Shown here one piece after another: positions 1 to 8,603 of a DNA stretch of 64,000 bases. Source of the stretch: Rhodanobacter humi (GTDB taxonomy: Bacteria > Pseudomonadota > Gammaproteobacteria > Xanthomonadales > Rhodanobacteraceae). The stretch spans positions 2,170,001-2,234,000 of the forward strand of contig NZ_JBGBPY010000001.1 of NCBI RefSeq assembly GCF_041107455.1, read 5' to 3'. The notes beneath the pieces were generated by a model. The model had not been told where the DNA came from and did no database searches. It saw only the letters and a list, made by a program, of their open reading frames with translations. Each line of letters starts with the position of its first letter. Positions within the stretch are counted from its first letter, which is position 1. A program made the position numbers and the translations under genes.

Positions 1-3000
1 CTCGTTGGTGTGGGAACCCAGTGGCGTACCGTCGTCGAAGTACGCGCGGCGGTACCAGGCGCCGTCCCAGGCGTGCTGCTCCAGCGCGGCGCGCAGCGTG
101 GCGATCCCGGTGCGGCAGCGCTCGGCGAACGCGGCGTCGCCGCGCCGCGCGGCGAGTTCGGCGAAGTCGGCCAGCAGCGCGCATTCGAACCAGCCCAGCC
201 ACACGCTTTCGCCGATGCCGCGCTCGCCCACGCGGTTCATGCCGTCGTTCCAGTCGCCGCTGCCGATCAGCGGCAGGCCGTGCGGGCCGCGCGCGGCGAG
301 GCCGCGCTCGATCGCGCGCACACAGTGGCGGTACAGCGGCTCGGCCAGCGGCGAGTGCTGCGGCAGGTCGTAGTACGACTCCTCGTCGTCGTGCAGCGCG
401 CGGCCCTCGATGTAGCCGACGACTTCGTCCAGCACCGCGCGGTCGCCGCTGGCCAGCACGTAGCGCGCGACGGCCAGCGGCAGCCACAGGTAGTCGTCGG
501 AGCAGCGCGTGCGCACGCCGCGGTCCAGTGGCGGGTGCCACCAGTGCAGCACGTCGCCCTCGGGGAACTGGTGTGCGGCGCACAGCAGCAGCTGGCTGCG
601 GGCGAGTTCCGGCGCGACGTGCAGCAAGGCCATGGAATCCTGCAGCTGGTCGCGGAAACCGAACGCGCCGCCCGACTGGTAGTAGCCGCTGCGCGCCCAG
701 ACGCGGCAAGCCAGCGCCTGGTAGGGCAGCCAGCCGTTCGCGAGCACGTCGAGCTGCGGCTCGGGCGTGCGCACCTGCACGGCACCGAGGATGCGATCCC
801 ATTGCGCGTGCACCTGTTCCAGCGCTTCGGCCGCCGCGGCGGCGCCGCGGTAGCGCTGCGCGAGCGCGGCGGCGTCGGCGATGTCGCGGCCCATGCCGAG
901 GCGGATCGTCACGCTGCGCTCCTCGCCGTCGTCCAGCGACACGCGGCCCTGCAGTGCGCCGCAGGGGTCCAGCCCCGCGCCGAGCCGGCCGGAGAGTTGT
1001 GCGCGGCCCAGCGCGGCGGGCGCGGCGAGGCTGCCGTTGCGGCCGATGAATTCGGCGCGGTCGCCGCTCAGGCTGCGCTCCTCGGCGTCGAGGTCGAGGA
1101 AGGCCGTGCGGCCGGGGAATTCGGCGTTGTACGCGTTGCGCGCGAGCAGGGCGCCGCTGCGCGGCTCCACCTCGGTGACCACGTGCATCGCGGTCTTCTC
1201 GCGCAGGTCGCCGAGCAGCCATTCCACGTAGGCGGTGACGGACAGCCGGCGCGCGCGGCCGGACTGGTTGCGCAGTTTCAGCGTGCAGAACTTCAGTGGC
1301 GCATCGACCGCCACGTACACCGTGAGCTCGCTGCGGATGCCGTCCTCCACGTGCTCGAACACGCTGTAGCCGAAGCCGTGGCGGGTCACGTAGCGGCCGC
1401 TGCCGCGGCAGGGCAGCGGGGTGGGCGACCAGATCTGGCCGTCGTCCTCGTCGCGCAGGTACAGCGCCTCGCCGGCGCCGTCGCCCACCGGGTCGTTGGA
1501 CCAGGGCGTGAGGCGGAACTCGTGCGCGTTCTCGCTCCAGGTGTAGGCGCCGCCGCTCTCGGAGAGCACCGTGCCGAACTGCGGGTTCGCCAGCACGTTC
1601 GCCCATGGCGCGGGCGTGGGGCGGCCGGGGTCGAGCACGATCACGTACTCGCGACCGTCGGCGGCGAAGTGGCCGGGTGCCAGCTGCGGCAGCGCGGCGT
1701 TCGCGGGCGGAGCGGCCGGCGTGGTGCGGCGCGCCCATTCCGGCACCAGCGGCGGCAGCGTGGCTTCCACCCGGCGCCGCTGCACCTGCTCGGCGAGGCT
1801 GCCGCGATGGTCGGCCAGCACGATGCGCGCGGCGGCCAGCATCACCAGCCGGTCCTCGCCGGAGAGCAACTGGGCGGGGCGCACGAAGATGCCGCCGGGG
1901 CGGTCGAGCAGGGCCGCCTCGCTGCCGGAGGAGACCAGGCCGAGGATCGCGTCCTGCAGCTCCTGGCGGTAGCCGGCGCGGTCCTCGTTCCAGATCACCA
2001 GGTCCACCGTCAGCCCCTTCAGCCGCCAGTACGCGTGCGCCTGCAGCAGCTGGCGCACCAGCTCGATGCGCGCGGGATCGGTGATGCTGAGCAGCACGAT
2101 CGGCAGGTCGCCGGACACGCCCTGGCCCCACAGCCCGTTCTGGCCGCGGCGGTTCGCCGCCAGCACGCCGCTGTCCGCACGCAGCATGGCGTTCGGGTAG
2201 AGGATCGCGGTGGCCATGTGTTCGTACAGCTGCGCCTCGGGCAGGCTGGCGTTGAGCTGGCGCAGCAGCACCTGGCTGTGCGTCCAGGCGAGGTCGAACA
2301 CGCGGTCGGCGAGATGGCGGTCGCGGTACTTGCCGATCAGCCGCAGGCACGCTTCGCGGCTGTCGGCCATGCCGGTGACCACGTCCAGCGTGGCCGACTG
2401 CTCCGGCTCCAGCGCGATGCGCACGCGGATCGCGACCACCGGATCGAGCACCGCGCCGGCGCTGCCGGTGAGGGTTTCCTGCTCCATCGCCAGCGGCCGC
2501 GCCAGTTCGCGGCCGCGGCCGAGGAAGCGCGCGCGGTCGGTCTCGTAGGAGATCGCCTGCACGTCGGCGCCGTGCACCGCCAGCAGGTGGCACAGCCACG
2601 GCACCGCCTCGCTGGCGGCGCGCGGGCGGCGGCTGCAGACGATGGCCTGCAGCTCGGGCAGCAGCTCGGTCTCGACGAACAGCTTGCTGAAGGCGGGATG
2701 CACCGCGTCGGCCACGGGCGGCGCCAGCACCACCTCCGCATAGGTGGTCAGCTCGATCACGCGGCGGCTGCGGCCACGGTTCGTGAGGCGGGTGCGGCGC
2801 AGCTCGATGTCGTCCTCCGGCGACACCACGATCTCGGTGTGCGCGTCGAACTCGCGTTCGCGCACGCGGAACTCGGCGCGGGCGTCGGAGAAGATCGCCT
2901 CGTACAGCTCGGTCTTGCGGCACACCGGCTGCCAGGCCACCGACCAGTACGCGCCGCTGGCGACGTCGCGCAGGTAGCCGAACATGCCCCAGTGGTCGCG

Positions 3001-6000
3001 CGTGGCGTCCGCCTGCCAGCGCGTCACCGCCAGCTCGCGGCAGCGGCTGTAGCCGCCGCCCGCGCTGGACACCATCACGTGGTAGCGGCCGTTGGACAGC
3101 AGCTGCAGCGCGGGGCGCGGCCGGTTCGGGTCGATGAACACGCGCAGCCGCGCCTCGGCGGTGCGCAGGCCTTCGGCCAGCTCGGGGAAGCCGGTGGCGT
3201 GCAGGTATTCCGCCGCGGTGCGCGGCACGCGTTCCTGCAGCAGCAGGCAGGTGGCGCGGAACTGCGGGTCGGCGGCGAAGCGCCGCTGCATCGGCTGGCC
3301 GAGCAGGGCGTGGTCCAGCGCCAGCAGGCCCATGCCCTGGTGGTGCGACATGAACGAGCGCACCACCACGCTGTCCTGCCCGCGCGGCACGCGCGCCGGC
3401 GTGCAGTCCAGCGCCTCGTACATGCCGTAGCGGCCAGCCAGGCCCAGCGCGGCGAGCTGCTGCAGGTTCCGCGCGGCGGCGGCGGGCGCCACCATCGCGG
3501 CGAGCATGCTGGCGTAGGGCGCGATCACCACGTCGTCGCCCAGCCCGCGCTTCAGCCCCAGCCCCGGCACGCCGAACGCGCGGTACTGGTAGTTGAGGTG
3601 GGCGTCGAACGCGTTGTAGCCGGATTCGGACACGCCCCACGGCAGGGCTAGCCGGCGGCCGTAGTCGATCTGCCGCGCCACCGCGGCGTGGCAGCTCTGG
3701 TCGAGCAGGCTGCCCTCGTAGCCGGGCATCACGAGCGCCGGCATCAGGTACTCGAACATCGAGCCGGTCCACGACAGCAGCACCGGCTCGCCGTCGCTGG
3801 TGGCGAGCAGGCGGCCGAGCGTGAACCAGTTGTCCTGCGGCAGCTGGCCCTGGGCGATCGCCACGAAGCTGGCCAGCCGCGCCTCGGAGGCGAGCAGGTC
3901 GTAATAGCCCGCGTCGAGCCGGCGTTCGTCCACGTTGTAGCCGATCGCCAGCAGGTCGCGCGTGCCGTCGTACAGGAAACGCCAGTCCATCTGCGCCAGC
4001 GCGGCGGCCTGCTGCGCCAGCTGCTCGATGCGCGCGATGCGTTCGCGCGCCTGTTCGCGGCGCCGCTCGGCCTGCGCCGTGCCCGGCCAGCACAACGGCT
4101 CGATGCGCGCGAGCTGGCGCAGGCTGGGGATGCCGTGGAAACCACCGTCGTCGTCCGCGGGCGGATCGAGGTGGAAGGCCTGCGTTTCCTCCAGCAGTTC
4201 GCGGCATTGTGCCTGCAGCGCGGCGAGCCAGTACGCGGCTTCCTCGTCGTCGGGCGCGGCGAGCGCCTGCGCCTGCGCGTGCTGGCGTTCCAGCACCGCC
4301 AGCGCCGCGCCGGTGGTGGCGGGCGGCGCGGCCAGCGCGGCGTCGAGTTCGCGCAGCGGCGTCGCGGCCACGTCGTCGTCGCCCTGCGGCCACACGGCCT
4401 GCAGCACGTGCCAGGCATCGCGCAGGCCACGCAGCACGGCGTCGCGGAACACCGGTTCGTTGACGAGTTCCAGCAGGCCGGGGCGCAGGGTGAGCAGGTG
4501 GCCGGCGAGGTTGCCGCTGTCCACCGCCGACACGTACAGCGGCGGCAGCGGCTGCAGGCTCTGCGTGTCGTACCAGTTGTACCAGTGGCCGCGGTGGCGC
4601 GGCAGCGCGTGCAGCGTGTCCAGCGTGTGCGCGCTGCGCTCCAGCAGCCGGCTCGTGCCCAGCCAGCCGAAGTCGTGCGCGGCGAGGTTCGCCAGCAGCG
4701 CCAGCCCGATGTTGGTGGGCGACGTGCGCCGGGCGACCGCCGCCACCGGCTGCTCCTGGATGTTGTCCGGCGGCAGCCAGTGGTGTTCCGCGTTCACCTC
4801 GGTGTCGAAGAACGCCCAGGTGCGGCGCGCGAGCTGGCGCAGGAACAGCCGTTGCGCGGCGCTCGGCGCGGCCATGCGCGCGCGGCGCGGCAGGCCGATC
4901 CACCACGCCAGCATGGGCGCGAGCAGCCACAGCACCAGCAGCGGCGCGGCCACCGGCAGCGCCATCGGGCGTTTGGCGAGCAGCAGCGCACCGAGCAGCA
5001 GCGCCATGGCCGGCGCGACCCACAGCAGCCGCCACAACGCAGCCGGCGTGTGGCGGCTGGAACGCGCCACCTCGGCCGAGCTGCGCCACTGCAGCAGGTG
5101 GCGGTGGCTGACCGCCATGCGCCACAGCGTGCGCAGGATCGCGTCGAGGCTGTACAGCGCCTCGTGCGGCAGCCACGCGAGGTGCAGAACGATGCGGCCG
5201 AGGTGCTGGCTGGCGGCGACGAAGCCCGCGCGCAAGTGCTGGTCCAGCTGCACGTCGTGCGGCTTCTGCGCCAGTTCCAGCAGCGCCGACAGCAGCGGCG
5301 GCACCACCACCATCGCCAGCACCGCCAGCGTCCACGACAGCACCGGGGTCAGCGCCAGCCAGCCCAGCGCGAGCAGCGCGAGCAGCGCGGCGGGCACCAG
5401 GCTGCGGCGCAGGTTGTCGAGGATCTTCCAGCGCGACAGCGCGGTGAGCGCGTTGCGCCGCCAGCGCCCGTTCGCGGCCGGCGCCCACGGCAGCAGCCAC
5501 GGCAGCAGCTGCCAGTCGCCGCGGATCCAGCGGTGCCGGCGCTGCACGTCGTCCTGGTAGCGCACCGGGTGTTCCTCGTACAGCTGCACGTCGCTGAGCA
5601 GCGCGCAGCGCGCGTGGCAGCCCTCGATCAGGTCGTGGCTGAGGATGCGGTTGTCGGGGAAGCGGCCCTCCAGCGAGGCCTCGAACGCGTCGATGTCGTA
5701 TATGCCCTTGCCGATGAACGAGCCTTCGCCGAACACGTCCTGGTACACGTCCGAGACCATCCGCGTGTACGGGTCGATGCCGGCGTCGCTGCCGAACAGC
5801 CGCGCGTAGCGCGAGCGCGCGGTGCCGGGCAGGCTGATGCCCACGCGCGGCTGCAGCAGGCCGTGGCCGCTGGTGACGCGGCCCTTGCGCGGGTCGTAGT
5901 GCGGACGGTTGAGCGGGTGGTCCAGCGTGCCCACGAATTGCGCGGCGGCATCGCGCGGCAGCTGGGTATCGGCGTCCAGCGTGATCACGTAGCGCACCGG

Positions 6001-7896
6001 CGGCAGTGCGGCGAGGTCGCCGGCGATCAGCTGGAAACGGTCCTCGCCGCGGTCGCGCAGGATCGCGTTGAGGTCGGCCAGCTTGCCGCGCTTGCGCTCG
6101 CGGCCCATCCAGCGGCGCTCGCCCGGGTTCCAGCGGCGCGGCCGGTGCAGCAGGAAGAAACGGTCGACGCCGGCATCGGCGTGGCGCTCGTTGAGCGCCT
6201 CGATGCGCAGCCGCGCCAGCCGCAGCAGCGCGTCGTCGCCGGGCAGCGTCTCCGCGTCGGCGTCGCCGAAGTCGGTGAGCAGGGCGAAGTGCAGGCGCTC
6301 GTCGCGGTTGCCGAGGAAGCGCACCTCCAGCGCCTCGATCTGCGCCTCCACGTCGTGCGCGTCGCCGAGCAGGCAGGGCACCGCCACCAGCGTGCGCGCC
6401 TCGGCGGGGATGCCGTCGGCGTAGTCCATGCGCGGCAGCCGCTGCGGATGCAGGCTCAGCGTGGCCAGCCAGTTCAGCAGGCTCAGCGCGAGCTGGCTGG
6501 CCACCAGCGCCGCCGGCAGCGCGACGGCGAGCAGCGTCCACAGCGGGAAGCCGTCGCGCGCCGCGGTCGCCAGCAGCGGCTGCGCGAACGCGAACGTGAG
6601 CACGGCCAGCAGGCCCAGGTAGATCGGCAACGGCGCGCGGTCGAAGCCGCGGCGCAGCCGTTCGGCCAGCGGCGCGCGCACGCCGAGTTCCCGCTCCAGC
6701 GCGGGCCGGCCCGCGGCGATCAGCCAGTGGCCGGCGTGCTGTTGCAGCGGCGGCGCGTCGTCGTCGACGGCGCGGCGGCACAGCGCGACCGCGGCCGTCG
6801 CCACCGCGTGCTCGTCCAGCCGGTGCCGGCGCGCCAGCCGCTCCACCGCGTGGCGGTAGTCGTCGCGGGTGGCGAAATCCATCGCCGCGTAGACGCCGGC
6901 AGGATCCTGCCGCAGCGTGCGCTCGACCAGGCTGGTGCGCTCGACGAAGGCGCGCCAGTCGATCGCCGACAACGCACGCAGGCTGCCGATGCTGTTGCCG
7001 ATCGACACCTGGCTCGCCGCCTGCTGCTGCGCTTCCAGCTGCACCAGCTGTTCCACGCTCAGGCCCGACTGCGCGAGCCGCTGCTCGATCCAGCCCAGCG
7101 GCAACGCCAGCGCCGGGCCCTGGCCCTGCAGCCGGCGCGACAGCTCGGCCACGAACGGCCCGCTCATCGGCGGCCCGGCGCGCGCCATGTCGGCCACCAC
7201 CAGCACCACGCCGGCGGGGTCGCGTTCGGCGGCGGCGGTGAGCTTGTCGGCCCAGCGCGCGGCCTTGCCGCGGTCGCGCCAGTCGGCGATCACCCGCGCG
7301 GCGACGCGGCGCAGGTTCTCGATCAGCGCGAGGCGCAGCATGATCGGAATCGCCCACAGCTCGCCGAGTTTCAGCGGCGCCACCGCCTGGTAGGCGTTGA
7401 CGAAGCGGCGCAGCCCCGCGATGTCGACGCGGCCGTCGCCGTGCGCGATCACTTCCTGCGCGATGTCGTACACCCGCGGCAACGCCGCCGACGGCCCGTG
7501 CGCGAGGCGCGGCAGCTCGCGGCTGTAGCCCTTTGGCAGGTGGCGGCGGGCGATCCGCACCTGCTCCTCGACCAGGTAGAAGTTGTCCAGCAGCCATTCG
7601 GCGGCGGGCGTGATGCGGCGACCCTGGCGGGTGGCGGGGGTGAGCCGTTCGCAGGCATGGATCAGCACCGCCTCGTTGTCGGCCAGCCGCGCCAGCAGCA
7701 GGTCGGCGTGGCGGTCCGGGCTCAGCCGGTGCTGCGCGGCCAGCGTGCGGCCGTGGCGCTCCATCTGTTCGGCGCTGAACAGCTCCGCGCGCAGCGCCGG
7801 CTCCGGCTCGCGCCGGGCGCGTTGCGCGGCACGGCGGCGGCGGAACGCGCGCAAGCGGCGCAAGCGCAGCAGCTCGGGGAGTTTGGCGAAATTCAA
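1..7896 (-). CDS. ndvB: Cyclic beta-1,2-glucan synthase, NdvB family (3' end outside window)
   Basis: A very large inner-membrane enzyme that makes cyclic or linear beta-1,2-glucan from UDP-glucose. The reading frame is open from a TTG at 7896 (AGGA eight bases upstream, no in-frame ATG nearby) to the window edge, giving 2632 codons. The start is inferred. The N-terminus (residues 1-200) carries the family block ADNEAVLI...ITPAAEWLLDNFYL...LPKGYSRELP. The GT84-type glucosyltransferase domain shows LDADTQLP (Asp641, Asp643) and QRRHRW (785-790), with hydrophobic membrane segments on both sides. The C-terminal GH94 phosphorylase-like domain has GSGDWNDGMN around 2545-2554, including the likely catalytic Asp2551. 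The frame at the left edge reads AWYRRAYFDDGTPLG, near the usual C-terminus, so roughly 200 residues are missing. Family members are about 2800-2900 residues long. Osmoregulated periplasmic glucan synthesis is the expected role. Confidence 0.93.
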   Translation of the reverse strand, partial: MNFAKLPELLRLRRLRAFRRRRAAQRARREPEPALRAELFSAEQMERHGRTLAAQHRLSPDRHADLLLARLADNEAVLIHACERLTPATRQGRRITPAAEWLLDNFYLVEEQVRIARRHLPKGYSRELPRLAHGPSAALPRVYDIAQEVIAHGDGRVDIAGLRRFVNAYQAVAPLKLGELWAIPIMLRLALIENLRRVAARVIADWRDRGKAARWADKLTAAAERDPAGVVLVVADMARAGPPMSGPFVAELSRRLQGQGPALALPLGWIEQRLAQSGLSVEQLVQLEAQQQAASQVSIGNSIGSLRALSAIDWRAFVERTSLVERTLRQDPAGVYAAMDFATRDDYRHAVERLARRHRLDEHAVATAAVALCRRAVDDDAPPLQQHAGHWLIAAGRPALERELGVRAPLAERLRRGFDRAPLPIYLGLLAVLTFAFAQPLLATAARDGFPLWTLLAVALPAALVASQLALSLLNWLATLSLHPQRLPRMDYADGIPAEARTLVAVPCLLGDAHDVEAQIEALEVRFLGNRDERLHFALLTDFGDADAETLPGDDALLRLARLRIEALNERHADAGVDRFFLLHRPRRWNPGERRWMGRERKRGKLADLNAILRDRGEDRFQLIAGDLAALPPVRYVITLDADTQLPRDAAAQFVGTLDHPLNRPHYDPRKGRVTSGHGLLQPRVGISLPGTARSRYARLFGSDAGIDPYTRMVSDVYQDVFGEGSFIGKGIYDIDAFEASLEGRFPDNRILSHDLIEGCHARCALLSDVQLYEEHPVRYQDDVQRRHRWIRGDWQLLPWLLPWAPAANGRWRRNALTALSRWKILDNLRRSLVPAALLALLALGWLALTPVLSWTLAVLAMVVVPPLLSALLELAQKPHDVQLDQHLRAGFVAASQHLGRIVLHLAWLPHEALYSLDAILRTLWRMAVSHRHLLQWRSSAEVARSSRHTPAALWRLLWVAPAMALLLGALLLAKRPMALPVAAPLLVLWLLAPMLAWWIGLPRRARMAAPSAAQRLFLRQLARRTWAFFDTEVNAEHHWLPPDNIQEQPVAAVARRTSPTNIGLALLANLAAHDFGWLGTSRLLERSAHTLDTLHALPRHRGHWYNWYDTQSLQPLPPLYVSAVDSGNLAGHLLTLRPGLLELVNEPVFRDAVLRGLRDAWHVLQAVWPQGDDDVAATPLRELDAALAAPPATTGAALAVLERQHAQAQALAAPDDEEAAYWLAALQAQCRELLEETQAFHLDPPADDDGGFHGIPSLRQLARIEPLCWPGTAQAERRREQARERIARIEQLAQQAAALAQMDWRFLYDGTRDLLAIGYNVDERRLDAGYYDLLASEARLASFVAIAQGQLPQDNWFTLGRLLATSDGEPVLLSWTGSMFEYLMPALVMPGYEGSLLDQSCHAAVARQIDYGRRLALPWGVSESGYNAFDAHLNYQYRAFGVPGLGLKRGLGDDVVIAPYASMLAAMVAPAAAARNLQQLAALGLAGRYGMYEALDCTPARVPRGQDSVVVRSFMSHHQGMGLLALDHALLGQPMQRRFAADPQFRATCLLLQERVPRTAAEYLHATGFPELAEGLRTAEARLRVFIDPNRPRPALQLLSNGRYHVMVSSAGGGYSRCRELAVTRWQADATRDHWGMFGYLRDVASGAYWSVAWQPVCRKTELYEAIFSDARAEFRVREREFDAHTEIVVSPEDDIELRRTRLTNRGRSRRVIELTTYAEVVLAPPVADAVHPAFSKLFVETELLPELQAIVCSRRPRAASEAVPWLCHLLAVHGADVQAISYETDRARFLGRGRELARPLAMEQETLTGSAGAVLDPVVAIRVRIALEPEQSATLDVVTGMADSREACLRLIGKYRDRHLADRVFDLAWTHSQVLLRQLNASLPEAQLYEHMATAILYPNAMLRADSGVLAANRRGQNGLWGQGVSGDLPIVLLSITDPARIELVRQLLQAHAYWRLKGLTVDLVIWNEDRAGYRQELQDAILGLVSSGSEAALLDRPGGIFVRPAQLLSGEDRLVMLAAARIVLADHRGSLAEQVQRRRVEATLPPLVPEWARRTTPAAPPANAALPQLAPGHFAADGREYVIVLDPGRPTPAPWANVLANPQFGTVLSESGGAYTWSENAHEFRLTPWSNDPVGDGAGEALYLRDEDDGQIWSPTPLPCRGSGRYVTRHGFGYSVFEHVEDGIRSELTVYVAVDAPLKFCTLKLRNQSGRARRLSVTAYVEWLLGDLREKTAMHVVTEVEPRSGALLARNAYNAEFPGRTAFLDLDAEERSLSGDRAEFIGRNGSLAAPAALGRAQLSGRLGAGLDPCGALQGRVSLDDGEERSVTIRLGMGRDIADAAALAQRYRGAAAAAEALEQVHAQWDRILGAVQVRTPEPQLDVLANGWLPYQALACRVWARSGYYQSGGAFGFRDQLQDSMALLHVAPELARSQLLLCAAHQFPEGDVLHWWHPPLDRGVRTRCSDDYLWLPLAVARYVLASGDRAVLDEVVGYIEGRALHDDEESYYDLPQHSPLAEPLYRHCVRAIERGLAARGPHGLPLIGSGDWNDGMNRVGERGIGESVWLGWFECALLADFAELAARRGDAAFAERCRTGIATLRAALEQHAWDGAWYRRAYFDDGTPLGSHTNE

Positions 7897-8051
7897 TGGC
7901 GGTTCCTGCGGGGTTCGACGCGATCGGCTCGTCGCGAGCGGATCGCGAGGGAGGCATGGATGCGCATGCCTGCGTCGATACCCGACCGACCTTACGCGGC
8001 CGAACGTGAAGGCCGTGCGCGCTACGATGCGTATCCCGATCCTTGCCGGAC

Positions 8052-8510
8052 ATGCCGAAGATGCCGCTGTCGATCCGTCCCGCCGCCGTTGCCGACCTGC
8101 CCGCGCTGTGCGCCTGGAACGCGGCGATGGCGCGCGAGACCGAAGGCCTCGCGCTCGATCCCGCGGTGCTGGAGCGCGGCGTGCGCGGCGTGTTCGAACA
8201 GCCGCAACGCGGCTTCTATCTGGTCGCCGAGCGCGACGGCGCGGCGCTGGGCGGCCTGCTGGTCACGTTCGAGTGGAGCGACTGGCGCGCCGGCGACTAC
8301 TGGTGGATCCAGAGCGTGTACGTGGTGCCGGAGGCGCGTCGCGACGGCGTGTTCCGCGCGCTGTACGCCGAAGTGGAACGCCGCGCCCGCGCCGCCGGTG
8401 CGGCCAGCCTGCGGCTGTACGTGGAGACGGAGAACCGCCGCGCGCAGTCCACCTACGAGAGGCTGGGCATGCGCCGCTGCCATTACGCGATGTACGAGCA
8501 GGTGCTCTGA
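8052..8510 (+). CDS. GNAT-family N-acetyltransferase
   Basis: A compact cytoplasmic acyl-CoA-dependent acetyltransferase of about 152 residues, nearly the whole length being one GNAT fold. The N-terminal beta-strand block reads SIRPAAVADLPAL. The central strand IQSVYVVPEARRDGVFRAL corresponds to motif A, although the pyrophosphate-binding loop (RRDGVFR) departs from the usual Q/R-x-x-G-x-G/A. The C-terminal block VETENRRAQSTYERLGMR matches motif B. The start is uncertain: ATG at 8052 or 8061, or TTG at 8043, none with a strong ribosome site. It lies between divergent ndvB and the convergent GGDEF/EAL gene, so it is probably transcribed alone. The substrate cannot be told from the sequence. 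Confidence 0.85.
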   Translation: MPKMPLSIRPAAVADLPALCAWNAAMARETEGLALDPAVLERGVRGVFEQPQRGFYLVAERDGAALGGLLVTFEWSDWRAGDYWWIQSVYVVPEARRDGVFRALYAEVERRARAAGAASLRLYVETENRRAQSTYERLGMRRCHYAMYEQVL

Positions 8511-8533
8511 CGCACCGCCGTGAACGCCTTTGG

Positions 8534-8589
8534 GTAGGAGCGGCTTCAGCCGCGACCGGCGAACGAATCGCGGCTGAAGCCGCTCCTGC
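8534..8589. repeat. REP-like inverted pair, GTAG family, copy 1
   Basis: Two 19-base arms face each other: GGAGCGGCTTCAGCCGCGA at 8537-8555 and its exact reverse complement at 8568-8586. Each arm is itself a small hairpin (GCGGCT-TC-AGCCGC). The left arm is preceded by GT, giving a GTAG head, and the right arm has GCAG in the same place. It lies between the convergent stops of the GNAT and GGDEF/EAL genes, where it could also act as a bidirectional terminator. Further copies occur at 14041 and 23250. Confidence 0.85.
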
Positions 8590-8603
8590 GGGTCGGGCCC
8601 CGG

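Noticed and set aside
10-3651. 1213-codon open frame on the plus strand
   Set aside because: It is antisense to ndvB, whose minus-strand frame carries clear family motifs. The plus-strand product is a His/Gln/Arg/Ala/Val-rich chance frame typical of the complement of a G+C-rich gene.
3688-8523. 1611-codon open frame on the plus strand
   Set aside because: It lies opposite ndvB and also overlaps the real GNAT gene in another frame. It has no recognisable domain or ribosome site.
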